The notes beneath the pieces were generated by a model that saw only the letters and a list, made by a program, of their open reading frames with translations, was not told the origin of the DNA and made no database searches. Shown piece after piece: positions 53,401 through 62,289 of a stretch of 64,000 nt of DNA (its first letter is position 1; every line of letters begins with the position of its first letter). A program made the translations under genes and the position numbers. Source of the stretch: Corynebacterium anserum (GTDB lineage: Bacteria; Actinomycetota; Actinomycetes; Mycobacteriales; Mycobacteriaceae); NCBI RefSeq assembly GCF_014262665.1, contig NZ_CP046883.1, forward strand, positions 2,108,001-2,172,000. The letters run 5' to 3'.

Positions 53401-54332
53401 ATGGCAACCACCACAACCTTAAAAGTCAACAACGTAGGACAAACCTTCACCACGAATACTGGACAGCGCGTCGAAGCCCTTCGCAACGTCACCCTAGACA
53501 TCCCTCCGGGACAAATCATGACGCTCGTCGGGCCGTCAGGCTGCGGAAAATCCACCCTTTTGAAGATCATCGCCGGCTTCTTCCCACCGTCTCACGGAAC
53601 TGTATCCGTCCTGGACTCTCCCGCGGCCTCTCCGCGACGCACCGGCTCAAATGCCGATCTTGGTTCCGGTTCACAATTCCATCGTGAACCGAAGGCCACC
53701 ATGTCCCTCACCGAGCACATCATCACGGAACCGGGACCCGATAGAGGAGTCGTGTTCCAACAGCCGACCCTCTTTCCGTGGCTCAGTGTCCACGACAATG
53801 TGCAGTTGGCGTCGGAATTCGTTAAGGATACGGAGTTGCACGACGCCCAACGGAACAAGGCCACACAACTTCTCGACCTCGTCGGCCTCAGCAATGCAGC
53901 CGAACGTTATCCCCATGAACTCTCCGGCGGCATGCAACAACGGGCACAAATCGCCAGAGTCCTAGCGAGCATACCCAAAACGGTACTGATGGACGAGCCT
54001 TCAGCGACCTCGATCCGTTCACTCGGGAACAGCTACAAGCTGAACTGCTTCGTATATGGCACCAGGATCAGCCAACAATTATCTTCGTCACCCATTCCGT
54101 TGAAGAAGCCATCCTCCTCGGCCACAGGGTGATCGTCATGGCCGCTAATCCCGGACGCATTCTGGCCGATGTACACGCCGAACACATTGCGATAGAACAT
54201 CTCGACGACCGTGAATCCATCACGGCAACCGGAAAAGCAGCTACTTCCCGTGGGTATCCTGCCCATCAGCAGAGTTCAGCTGCTTCTTTTCCTCAACCAT
54301 TTGAGCCCGAAGCTCCTCTAAACGGGAACTAG
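53401..54332 (+). pseudogene. ABC transporter ATPase (SsuB/TauB-like) with a frameshift
   Basis: Walker A GPSGCGKSTLLKIIAGFFPP, a Q-loop GVVFQQPTLFPWLSVHDNVQ and signature ELSGGMQQRAQIARVL are in one frame, and Walker B is LMDEPSAT. Just after this (about 54000) the frame shifts: one extra T would give DEPFSDLDPFTREQ, followed by TIIFVTHSVEEAILLGHRVI and VMAANPGRILADVH in the other frame. The shifted tail runs into the convergent pspA end. A 50-residue insertion (SPAASPRRTGSNADLG...) after Walker A is unusual. No permease gene remains. Confidence 0.75.
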
Positions 54333-55011
54333 CCTTCATATCATGTCCCGCCTGAGAGATCTCCTGCATCCGCCCCTGGACAGAATTCTCCACTAACTCC
54401 TGAGCACCCAGAGCTCGAGCGTAGCGCTGCTCGATCTTATCCCGCACACCATCGAGCGTCGGCACATCCTCGTCAGCGCACACACCATTCAACTGCTGTA
54501 CGGATTGTGCAACAGATTCCTGCATTGCCGTTTGCGCTACCTGGGAACGCAGCTGAGTGACCTGCTGCATTTGCTTCTGCAGCCGCATCTCGGACTGTTT
54601 TTGTTGTGCCTCGGCCTGTTCCGCCGCCTGCACAGCCCCAGCATGGAGTTTTTTAGTCTCGGATAGCTCCTGTTCCACCGTGACCAACTGCGACGCAAAC
54701 ACCTCAGCCGTCTGGTTAAACTCTTGAGCTTTAGCGGTATCACCTGCTGCAGTGGCCTCGTCGGCTCTTTTGATTGCGGCTCGGGCATTCTCAGCCAGAG
54801 TGCCAGCATCCTCCTGCAAACGGTGCATCTTCATCTCCAACTGGTTGCGGTTGCCGATGACAGCAGCAGCGCTCTTAGTCACCTCCGCATGCTGCTTCTT
54901 TGCAGCCTCCACCGCCTGATCGATCTGAACGTTCGGATCTGCGTTCTCCTCGATCTTCGTATCGAGGGACTGCATGAGATACTTCCAGCCCTTGGAGAAT
55001 GGGTTAGCCAT
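54241..55011 (-). CDS. PspA/IM30-family membrane-stress protein
   Basis: 256 residues, almost wholly coiled coil from about residue 20 to 240. FSKGWKYLMQSLDTKIEENA and DPNVQIDQAVEAAKKQHAEV at the start are the PspA hallmarks, and the C-terminus is SSRLEELRAQMVEEKKQLN. Members bind the inner leaflet and help maintain the envelope under stress. A regulator such as ClgR or PspM/N is not adjacent; the gene stands between an ABC pseudogene and the thioredoxin gene. Confidence 0.9.
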   Translation of the reverse strand: MANPFSKGWKYLMQSLDTKIEENADPNVQIDQAVEAAKKQHAEVTKSAAAVIGNRNQLEMKMHRLQEDAGTLAENARAAIKRADEATAAGDTAKAQEFNQTAEVFASQLVTVEQELSETKKLHAGAVQAAEQAEAQQKQSEMRLQKQMQQVTQLRSQVAQTAMQESVAQSVQQLNGVCADEDVPTLDGVRDKIEQRYARALGAQELVENSVQGRMQEISQAGHDMKASSRLEELRAQMVEEKKQLNSADGQDTHGK

Positions 55012-55118
55012 GGCGGTGACTCCTTGTTGGTAATTCCCTATACGTACCGCGCCAGATCACGGCACACCGCCCAGCGTAGACTTTCCCTTCACTCAATGCA
55101 TGGGCGGCACATCCTCGA

Positions 55119-55496
55119 TTATTGCTGTTGAGCCTGTGCTTGGGCCTCTGCAATCTGCGTGCGAACAGCGTCCATGTCTAGCGCCTCGGCCTTGGTGACC
55201 AGGTCTTTAATCTCGCCTTCGCCGATGAGACCCGATACTCGTTCCAGCAGTACCCCATCGCGGAAGAACATGATGGTCGGGATGGACTGAATACGCAACG
55301 CAGCTGCTAGTTCCTGGTTTGCCTCTGTATCAACCTTGCCAAACGTCACTCCCGGGTTCTGTTCGGACGCCCTTTCAAAGATCGGTCCGAATCGCTGACA
55401 CGGGCCACACCATTCAGCCCAGAAGTCCAGAATGGTGATTCCCTCTTTCTCGATGGTCTCTTTGAAGTTCTGTGCTGTGATCTCGACGGTTGCCAT
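55119..55496 (-). CDS. trxA: Thioredoxin
   Basis: 125 residues with ILDFWAEWCGPCQRFGPIFE (redox CGPC), KVDTEANQELAAALRIQSIP and TIMFFRDGVLLERVSG, including the cis-Pro (SIPT). A cytoplasmic disulfide reductase. The C-terminal extension (AEAQAQAQQQ) is short and Gln/Ala-rich. It starts divergently from the DUF4442 gene. Confidence 0.9.
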   Translation of the reverse strand: MATVEITAQNFKETIEKEGITILDFWAEWCGPCQRFGPIFERASEQNPGVTFGKVDTEANQELAAALRIQSIPTIMFFRDGVLLERVSGLIGEGEIKDLVTKAEALDMDAVRTQIAEAQAQAQQQ

Positions 55497-55651
55497 ATGC
55501 CGAAAACCTCTCTGTTGACGATTGTATTGGCAGTTGTTTTAAGCCTGCTGTTGTCAACGATACGCACGTCGGTTTTTATTCCTCCGGGGGCAGCTGCTTT
55601 TTATATTCATGCTTTTGTGTTTATGCTGCCGGGTTCGAGCGCTGTGAGTTC

Positions 55652-56197
55652 ATGTCTCCGAGTGCCGTTGCTTTGACTAGTGTTGTGTTCATGTCTTCTA
55701 GCTTCGACGCCAACAATAACCCCTCGCCGACCTATGCCATGTGGCAAAAGTTATCGAACAAGCCCGGGGGCAAAGCGTTATTCTCCGCCGGCGTGTGCAT
55801 GAAAGCCCCCTATTTCGCCACCATACTGCCCTACATCATCGAGATGCGCCCAGGGTACGCTCAGGTCAAAGCGCCTAAATGGTTTGGCGTCAACAACCAC
55901 ATCAAGACATTCCATGCGATTGCTGCCTGCAATGCCGCCGAGACCGCTATGGGCATGCTTGCCGAAGCATCGATCCCTAATACCCACCGATGGTTGCCGA
56001 TGGGTATGCGCACTAAGTACGTCGCGAAATCCCAAGGCGGGCTGGTAGCAACAGCAACAGCGGAGCTTCCCGACTTCGCACAGATCACCAAAGAATCTGG
56101 TGGTCAGAAAGTCACCGTGGTTATCGAGTACAAAGATGCCTCAGGTAATGCTCCAGTAGAAGCCGAGATCGATATCTGGGTGACAGCGAAGAAATAG
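55652..56197 (+). CDS. DUF4442 (hotdog-fold, thioesterase-like) protein
   Basis: About 181 residues from the ATG at 55652 (or 168 from 55691); the open frame further upstream is Cys-rich and not family-like. MWQKLSNKPGGKALFSAGVC, IEMRPGYAQVKAPKWFGVNN and TFHAIAACNAAETAMGMLAE match the DUF4442 family, which has the hotdog fold of acyl-CoA thioesterases. The conserved segment ends near VTVVIEYKDASGNAPVEAEI. Substrate unknown. Confidence 0.8.
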   Translation: MSPSAVALTSVVFMSSSFDANNNPSPTYAMWQKLSNKPGGKALFSAGVCMKAPYFATILPYIIEMRPGYAQVKAPKWFGVNNHIKTFHAIAACNAAETAMGMLAEASIPNTHRWLPMGMRTKYVAKSQGGLVATATAELPDFAQITKESGGQKVTVVIEYKDASGNAPVEAEIDIWVTAKK

Positions 56198-56228
56198 AAA
56201 TCGCCCAATACCGCCGCCCAAGACCCCA

Positions 56229-56654
56229 CTATCTCCCGGTGAGCAGAGCGCCGAGCTCTATCCCGCACCACACCAGCGCACATGTTCCAAAAAAGCCTGC
56301 CAGGCTCACCAGCACACTCATCGCCTGGTTAGCAAATGCCTCGCTCAGGCTAGAGGAATCCTTGACACTATTGACCATAGCGGTAGAAAACGTCGTAAAC
56401 CCCCCAGTGAGCGCCAGGAAAAAGGCACATACATAGGCGGCATCGCCCCGACCTCGCGTGAGGGCAACCTCAGCAGTCAGTACTATAACGAGCGCCAATA
56501 CGGACGTACCGATGGCATTGATTCTGTTTACGGCACGCAGAGGTGACATTCCGTGAACGTTCTGTAAATACTGATCCAGCAGGAAACGAAGCGTAGCCCC
56601 GGCGCCACCACCCACAAGCATCACGAGTGCTATTCCAACATTAGCGATCCCCAT
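56229..56654 (-). CDS. crcB: Fluoride ion channel subunit FluC/CrcB (second gene)
   Basis: 141 residues from ATG 56654 (AAAGGA 8 nt upstream); the longer frame overlaps the previous gene. Four membrane segments with VGGGAGATLRFLLDQYL, RINAIGTSVLALV (conserved Asn) and LTGGFTTFSTAMVN (Phe-box residues and Na+ site), all typical of Fluc fluoride channels, which expel toxic F-. The start overlaps the end of the upstream crcB by 14 bp, so the two subunits are translationally coupled and probably form a heterodimer of opposite topology. Confidence 0.92.
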   Translation of the reverse strand: MGIANVGIALVMLVGGGAGATLRFLLDQYLQNVHGMSPLRAVNRINAIGTSVLALVIVLTAEVALTRGRGDAAYVCAFFLALTGGFTTFSTAMVNSVKDSSSLSEAFANQAMSVLVSLAGFFGTCALVWCGIELGALLTGR

Positions 56655-57324
56655 GTGCAGCGTCCTTTCGTCGATGGTCCAGCACCGTTTCGTTTTGGTC
56701 GACGAGCCGCACCCCAGGAGGAATTCCACGCCGATCCCCTCGCTGGATCCCCTCCTCCGCATCCGGCTGCTCACTAAGGCGGCCACTTCTTCCAGTGCGG
56801 TTCGCTAGCTGTAGACCTGCCCCTGCACAAACGATCCCGATGATTAGCGACACATAAGCGACAAGCACCGCGACAATCGTGTTACTCATGGTCATTCTGA
56901 AAACAGAGTCGATTTCTCCATTTATCACGGCTCCTCCAACGGGGGATTCGGCCACAGCTTGACCGAATACCACGGCTGGACTCACCGCCGCACTACCGTT
57001 CAGAAGCGCACGTGGGAAATTTGGAATTAGTGTTCCGGCTATCGACGAAAAACTCGTGAAGCCTCCCAGAAAACCAGTGCCGAAAAAATTCCGGTAATTA
57101 CTTGTCCCGTCCGGAACTTTGCCCACGAGGAAACCCAGCGCGAAAGCGCCAAGGATGTTCACCAAAGCAAGGGCTAGCGGCGTCGATAAAAACGGAGCTA
57201 GACCTGCGCGCACCGCGGTGGAAAGCAGCACTCCCAAGGCGCCACCACAAAAGACGAAGTAGAGAGCCTGCCGCTGAGGCATCCATGTGCGATGCGACGA
57301 GCGATCCTTCCGAGCTGGAGTCAT
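56641..57324 (-). CDS. crcB: Fluoride ion channel subunit FluC/CrcB (first gene)
   Basis: 227 residues from ATG 57324 (an ATG at 57393 is the alternative). VFCGGALGVLLSTAVRAGLA, ALVNILGAFALGFLVG and GFLGGFTSFSSIAGTLIPNF give the Fluc signature. The C-terminal 50 residues (RTGRSGRLSEQPDAEEGIQ...) are a polar tail absent from most CrcB proteins and overlap the second gene; a loop of 30 residues also separates helices 3 and 4. I see no fluoride riboswitch upstream. Confidence 0.9.
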   Translation of the reverse strand: MTPARKDRSSHRTWMPQRQALYFVFCGGALGVLLSTAVRAGLAPFLSTPLALALVNILGAFALGFLVGKVPDGTSNYRNFFGTGFLGGFTSFSSIAGTLIPNFPRALLNGSAAVSPAVVFGQAVAESPVGGAVINGEIDSVFRMTMSNTIVAVLVAYVSLIIGIVCAGAGLQLANRTGRSGRLSEQPDAEEGIQRGDRRGIPPGVRLVDQNETVLDHRRKDAAHGDR

Positions 57325-57498
57325 ATTCGCAGCGTACCCCAGTGGGGTGTGGTCACCACCTCCGCCTGTGCTCGGTGGATAGTAGATCATCACTGCTTCC
57401 GCTCGAAAAAATTTTCCACTCGACCTGCGACGATAGAAAATCCCCCACCTCGGCGAGCACCTACTAGATCACCGAAAATGATGTGCAATAATGTCCGC

Positions 57499-57990
57499 AT
57501 GACCATTACGCCTATCTCGCGCACACAGAGTGGACAGCCCTGGCTGTCCGATAAAGAACAGGCTCTGTGGCGCGAGTGGCTCCTCGTCACCCGACGCATG
57601 GAAAGCGTTCTCGCCAAAGAATTACTGTCACAATCGTCTATCTCCTACGCCGACTACGCTGTCCTAGTACACCTCTCGGAAAGCGCGGAGGGGCGCTACC
57701 GCATCGCAGCTCTGGCGGAGTCTTTAGATTGGGATCGCTCTCGTCTTTCACACCAGATCACGCGCATGGCCAAACGGGGTCTAGTGCGACGCGAAACCTG
57801 CAGCAACGACGGCCGTGGCGCATACGTGGCCATCGAAGAACATGGGCGCAAGATTATTGCGGAGGCTTCCCCTGGACACGTCGCGGGAGTTCGCCGGCAC
57901 ATGTTTGAATTAATTGACGAGGATGAGCAAGAGACGCTCCTCCACATCCTCAAAAAACTCGCGGTGCAGTTCACCGATTCTCAGGACTAA
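57499..57990 (+). CDS. MarR-family transcriptional regulator
   Basis: About 163 residues from ATG 57499; ATGs at 57478 and 57481 are alternatives. The winged helix-turn-helix is clear: SYADYAVLVHLSESAEGRYR, ALAESLDWDRSRLSHQITRM and AKRGLVRRETCSNDGRGAYV (wing), then EEHGRKIIAEASPGHVAGVR. Divergent from the crcB pair, which it could control; usual ligands of such regulators are phenolics, drugs or oxidants. Target unknown. Confidence 0.88.
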   Translation: MTITPISRTQSGQPWLSDKEQALWREWLLVTRRMESVLAKELLSQSSISYADYAVLVHLSESAEGRYRIAALAESLDWDRSRLSHQITRMAKRGLVRRETCSNDGRGAYVAIEEHGRKIIAEASPGHVAGVRRHMFELIDEDEQETLLHILKKLAVQFTDSQD

Positions 57991-58110
57991 CCCAGGTTCC
58001 CTGGGACTAATCCAGTTCCTTAGAGGAACGCGGTTTCCCCGGCACCAACCCGCCTACCCAGCTCCCTGCAGCTGCGCAGTGGGCCCATGCGCTGCCCAAA
58101 GCAAAATCTT

Positions 58111-59565
58111 CTATGCCTGTCCCACACCAAAATCTCGAGCCATGTCGGAGAATTTCGAGTACTGCAGCTGGTGCGCCACAGTGACCGTGCCTATCGGTCC
58201 ACCGCGGTGCTTTGCCAAGATAATGTCCGCCTCGCCGGCACGCTCGTGATCACGGTTGGAGCTGTCTGGGCGATTTATGAGCATGACCATGTCGGCGTCC
58301 TGCTCCAGAGAACCTGATTCACGCAGATCAGAGACGCGTGGGAGAGCATCATCTCCGCGCGATTCCACACCACGATTCAGCTGCGAAATTGCCACCACGG
58401 GTACATCTATTTCCTTGGCTAGCAGCTTCAATTGGCGTGAAAACTCGGACACCTCCTGTTGCCGCGATTCCACTTTCTTGCCTGAACTCATCAGCTGCAG
58501 GTAATCAACCACGATCAACTGCAAGTCATGCTGCTGCTTCAAACGGCGGGCCTTCGCGCGGATTTCCATCATGGTCAGATTCGGTGAATCATCGATGAAT
58601 AACGGCGCCTGGTCGATCTCGCTGATTCTTCTGGTTAGACGTTCCCAGTCAGCATCCTCCATTTTTCCTCCGCGCATAGCAGATAGGTGTACTTCTGCCT
58701 CCGCGGAGAAGATGCGCATCATCACCTCGGACTTCGACATTTCCAGGCTAAATAGTGCGGATGTTTTGTTGTGTTTAATCGAACAGCTGCGCATGAAGTC
58801 CAATGCCAGTGTGGATTTGCCTACGCCCGGACGCGCAGCGACGATAATCATTTGACCTCCGTGGAGCCCATTGGTGAGGTCATCGAGATCAACGAATCCC
58901 GTGGGAACACCTAACGCCAGTCCACCCTCGTTTTCTTTTTCATCGAGTTCGGCGATAGTTTCATCCAACAGCTCGGAGAACACTTGATAGTCCTGGGACG
59001 AGGCTTTATCAGTGATTTTGAACATCTCCTGCTGTGCATTGTCCACAACGGTATCGACCTCTGCGCCTTCGATACCGGAGTATCCGAGTTGGACAATCTT
59101 CGTCCCGGCCTGCACTAGACGGCGTAGGACGGCTTTTTCTGCAACAATGTTCGCGTAATAACCAACATTGGCGGCAGTAGGGGTGCGCTGGATGATGCTA
59201 TGCAAATACGGCGCTCCGCCTGCCCGGTCGAGCTGACCATCTCGGTCGAGTCGACTAGCCACAATGACCGGGTCAACTTCTTTACCTTCGCCATAGAGCC
59301 TGAGAATGCAATCGAAGATCAACGCATGCCCCGGGCGGTAAAAATCATCCGTTACTAACCGCTCTACTACCTCGGCGATGGCTTCCTTATCGAGCAGCAT
59401 GCCGCCGAGAACTCCCTGTTCTGCCTCAATATTCTGAGGCATTTGGGGGCCAAGATCCTGGATCTCTCCACGGAATTCACCGTCATACTCGCCTCGGTCA
59501 TTCGCGCGCTGATAACGCTGACCGTAGCTATCTCCGTATGGCATACTCTGACCCTGTGTGTTCAT
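58111..59565 (-). CDS. dnaB: Replicative DNA helicase
   Basis: 484 residues: the N-terminal primase-interaction domain (PQNIEAEQGVLGGMLLDKEA, DFYRPGHALIFDCILRLYGE, GGAPYLHSIIQRTPTAANVG), linker, and RecA-like domain with Walker A IIVAARPGVGKSTLALDFMR, Walker B LQLIVVDYLQLMSSG and VSDLRESGSLEQDADMVMLI. No intein interrupts it, unlike in some mycobacteria. A 35-residue Gln/Tyr/Gly-rich tail precedes the family start. It unwinds DNA at the replication fork; rplI and ssb lie 3-4 kb away on the same strand. Confidence 0.96.
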   Translation of the reverse strand: MNTQGQSMPYGDSYGQRYQRANDRGEYDGEFRGEIQDLGPQMPQNIEAEQGVLGGMLLDKEAIAEVVERLVTDDFYRPGHALIFDCILRLYGEGKEVDPVIVASRLDRDGQLDRAGGAPYLHSIIQRTPTAANVGYYANIVAEKAVLRRLVQAGTKIVQLGYSGIEGAEVDTVVDNAQQEMFKITDKASSQDYQVFSELLDETIAELDEKENEGGLALGVPTGFVDLDDLTNGLHGGQMIIVAARPGVGKSTLALDFMRSCSIKHNKTSALFSLEMSKSEVMMRIFSAEAEVHLSAMRGGKMEDADWERLTRRISEIDQAPLFIDDSPNLTMMEIRAKARRLKQQHDLQLIVVDYLQLMSSGKKVESRQQEVSEFSRQLKLLAKEIDVPVVAISQLNRGVESRGDDALPRVSDLRESGSLEQDADMVMLINRPDSSNRDHERAGEADIILAKHRGGPIGTVTVAHQLQYSKFSDMARDFGVGQA

Positions 59566-59662
59566 GTGCCTTACTCTAGCGGGCGGTCGGACATTCCCGA
59601 TGAGAGGGCGTTTACTTTTCCCTTCAGGTCACATGTCAAATCATAGTGCTGTCGTGCGGTAA

Positions 59663-59890
59663 TTAGCGATCGTCAGGGTGTGAGCTCTTCTCCCACCTTT
59701 GTTCCTGCGATGCTTGCTGCGCGTGAGCGGACTGACTCATATCCATCGTGTAGTAATCCTGTTGCGTCATCGGAGGATCGTCGAGATGTTTGCGGGAATT
59801 GAGATACCACCAGATGCTCACGCTGCCAACGGTAATTATCGGGGTGAAAAGGAAGAAGATCAGAATGATTCCCCAGGTATCAAAGCCCAT
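59663..59890 (-). CDS. Small membrane protein of unknown function
   Basis: 75 residues from ATG 59890, chosen by GGAGG 9 nt upstream. One hydrophobic segment (GIILIFFLFTPIITVGSVSIW, residues about 7-27) is followed by a polar Gln/Ser/His-rich tail (MSQSAHAQQASQEQRWEKS). About 100 bp upstream of dnaB on the same strand. No family recognised. Confidence 0.6.
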   Translation of the reverse strand: MGFDTWGIILIFFLFTPIITVGSVSIWWYLNSRKHLDDPPMTQQDYYTMDMSQSAHAQQASQEQRWEKSSHPDDR

Positions 59891-60205
59891 TGTCTGCTGC
59901 CTCCTTCTATAAGACTGCTGTGGTTTTAAGGACGTTACGCGATCCTTATGACGCTTGCTCCGCGCCGCCCGCGGCCTTCCTGAGTTTCGCGTACTGCGCA
60001 CTATCTAGCATTCCTCAAATCCACGGGCTTGTGACCGTGTATCTTCCTTCTGAGCCTCAGCCGCCAACCATGCGCTTATCCCCTGCGCGGGGTCATGCAG
60101 CATGTGATGATCTTCTGGCACTACCGTGCGTCATGCAATCCCTGTCACACTATTTTCACTACTTTTCTCTTGCCGAGACTACTCCTCATTCCCATTCCTA
60201 AAGAA

Positions 60206-60495
60206 GTTATCCACAAGCTTGTGTGGATAACTTGTGGAGAAAGTGTGAAGAAAGTGGATTTCCCCAGCTCGCCTTGTGGATAACTCTCGTCCTTTTGTCG
60301 CTCTCACCTGCATGTTTCCATAAAAACGCAGGTCACAGCCCCAATGTTGCGTGTCCGTTGACAACAATTGACAGTGGATAACTTGGGGAAAAGTCAAACC
60401 CGCAGGCCATCGACAGCCGGCTTTTTATACCTGCAGGTCACGCGTTTGTTGCCTTTTATACATCCCATTCATCTACCGGCGTGCAGTTTTCCACA
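60206..60495. promoter_or_regulatory. Cluster of DnaA boxes
   Basis: Perfect boxes: TTATCCACA at 60207-60215, TGTGGATAA at 60222-60230 (the two form an inverted pair GTTATCCACA-N6-TGTGGATAAC) and TGTGGATAA at 60275-60283. One-mismatch boxes: AGTGGATAA at 60373-60381 and TTTTCCACA at 60487-60495. The cluster fills a 600-bp gene-free stretch between a small membrane protein and the monooxygenase. It might titrate DnaA, control neighbouring genes or belong to an origin; dnaA and dnaN are not in the window. Confidence 0.7.
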
Positions 60496-60566
60496 AGCTG
60501 AGTTTTTTCTCACTAGATATGTCATTTAGCAAAACAACGTACTGCTTTATAGGTAACCTAAGCTTC

Positions 60567-62183
60567 ATGAGCACTAAAGTTTCTCCTATTAACAGTTCCT
60601 CAGACGCTCACGATGACGCCCACGTCCACGACCTCGTCATCGTTGGCGCGGGAGTCTCCGGCGTGGATCTTGCGCACCACGTCTCCAAGCGTTTCCCACA
60701 GTGGGATTGGATCGCCGTGGATTCCAATTCTGACGTAGGAGGCACCTGGAATACCTTCACGTACCCAGGAATCCGCTCTGACTCAGACATGGCCACGTTC
60801 TCCTTCCCATTCAAGAAGTGGCCTCACAGCGGAACTCTCGGCTCTGGTTCCAATATCAAGGAATACGTCCGTGACGTTGCGCAGGAAGTGGGATTGCTGG
60901 ATCGCCTGCAGCTCTCCACCTGGGTAGAGCGCGCAAATTTCCACACCGATAGTGGCCTGTGGGAACTCACGGTCAAGCGTGGTGCCAAGGGCTCGGACAT
61001 GAGCGAAGGGGGCGAGGGTGGCGTCGAAGGAAAAGAATCAGGGACGCCACCCTCAGCAGAAACGGACACCATCTGGACGAAGCGCGTGCATTTCGCTGCG
61101 GGTTATTACAAGCACAGCGAAGGCTTCACAGCGAACATTCCCGGTCTGGAGAACTTCGGTGGCACTGTTGTACACCCACAGCGTTGGCCAGAAGGCCTCG
61201 ACGTGCGTGGCAAAAAAATAGTGATCATCGGTTCCGGTGCTACTGCAGTGACGCTCCTTCCTTCATTGCACAACATGGGCGCAGACACTACTATGCTGCA
61301 ACGCACCCCAACGTACATTGCTCCCCTACCAGAAGTTGATAGCATTTCTGCCGCCTATGGGGCTATTCTTCCGGAAAAGATTGCTGTCAAGGCTGCTCGC
61401 ACCACGCACATCTGGCGTGACATGATTCAGTACTGGCTGTGCCAAGGTGTTCCCACTGTTGCTAAGGGAGCTTTCTGGGCTATGAACAGGCGCTTTATTA
61501 GCGCTAAGGAAATCAAGCAGAACTTTACTCCCCCGTACAACCCATGGGATCAACGCGTCTGCAAGGCTCCGGGCGGCGACATCTTCAAAGCCATCAATGA
61601 TGGTGCGAAGGTCGTGACCGCTCGCATCAAGCAGGTAGAGGCCGAAGGTGTGCGCTTGGACGATGGCCGGCTACTGGAATGCGACATTCTCATCACTGCA
61701 ACTGGTCTGAAGCTCCAGACCTTCGGCAACGCAGAGCTTGCCATAGATGGGGTGAGCATGAATATCCCAAGCCTAGTGAGCTACCGCGGGTTGATGCTCA
61801 ACGCACTGCCAAACTTCAGCTACACCATTGGCTACTTCAACCAGTCTTGGACTCTCCGCGCAGACATGGTCTCCCGCTACGTCGTGGAGTTGTGGAAGGA
61901 CATGGAAAAGCGTAATCAGCGCTTTGCCACTCCCCTCCTGCCTCAGGGCGTCAAGGCAGAGTTGCCTCTGCTTGAAATGTCGTCCGGGTACATCCAACGT
62001 TCCGTGGATGAGCTACCGCGCCAGGGTGAAAGCGATCCGTGGCGTATCAAACATGACTATGTATATGAATCACGGCGTCTGTTGTCGTCGGATCGCGATC
62101 ACGACATGGCCTTTGACTCAGACGCTATCGCGGCTGCCAAGAATCTCGCGCAACAGGGGCAGGCCACGGCAGTGGGGGTGTAA
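60567..62183 (+). CDS. Flavin-binding monooxygenase, Baeyer-Villiger type
   Basis: 538 residues from ATG 60567 (an in-frame ATG at 60519 is alternative). FAD-binding VIVGAGVSGVDLAHHV at the start, then VGGTWNTFTYPGIRSDSDMA, the type I Baeyer-Villiger fingerprint FGGTVVHPQRWP (FxGxxxHxxxW[P/D]), NADPH-binding IVIIGSGATAVTLLPSL, and DILITATGLKLQTFG. It inserts oxygen into ketones or oxidises N/S atoms with NADPH and O2. A low-complexity insert (SDMSEGGEGGVEGKESGTPP) lies near residue 150. Its place amid replication genes is unusual; substrate unknown. Confidence 0.88.
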   Translation: MSTKVSPINSSSDAHDDAHVHDLVIVGAGVSGVDLAHHVSKRFPQWDWIAVDSNSDVGGTWNTFTYPGIRSDSDMATFSFPFKKWPHSGTLGSGSNIKEYVRDVAQEVGLLDRLQLSTWVERANFHTDSGLWELTVKRGAKGSDMSEGGEGGVEGKESGTPPSAETDTIWTKRVHFAAGYYKHSEGFTANIPGLENFGGTVVHPQRWPEGLDVRGKKIVIIGSGATAVTLLPSLHNMGADTTMLQRTPTYIAPLPEVDSISAAYGAILPEKIAVKAARTTHIWRDMIQYWLCQGVPTVAKGAFWAMNRRFISAKEIKQNFTPPYNPWDQRVCKAPGGDIFKAINDGAKVVTARIKQVEAEGVRLDDGRLLECDILITATGLKLQTFGNAELAIDGVSMNIPSLVSYRGLMLNALPNFSYTIGYFNQSWTLRADMVSRYVVELWKDMEKRNQRFATPLLPQGVKAELPLLEMSSGYIQRSVDELPRQGESDPWRIKHDYVYESRRLLSSDRDHDMAFDSDAIAAAKNLAQQGQATAVGV

Positions 62184-62252
62184 TAGCGCTTAATCCACCC
62201 GGCTTCCGGCAACAGGGTAACCCGCCGCGTGCCGAGAAGTGATTGTAAGACA

Positions 62253-62283
62253 GACGCATTTACTCAGGTAAATGCGTCTTTTT
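62253..62283 (+). terminator. Intrinsic terminator of the monooxygenase gene
   Basis: GACGCATTTAC (62253-62263), loop TCAG, GTAAATGCGTC (62268-62278), then five T. A textbook rho-independent terminator 70 bp after the stop. Confidence 0.92.
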
Positions 62284-62289
62284 ACTTTC

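Noticed and set aside
57325..57478. Possible fluoride riboswitch upstream of the crcB pair
   Set aside because: I could not find the conserved GGNGAUGG-type core on the minus strand.
58111..59565. Possible intein in dnaB
   Set aside because: At 484 residues the helicase has normal length and unbroken Walker A and B motifs.
60550..60566. AGGTAACCTAAGCTT before the monooxygenase looks like an iron (DtxR) box
   Set aside because: The half-sites AGGTWAG and CTWACCT each have a mismatch and the central spacer base is missing, so the fit is too weak.
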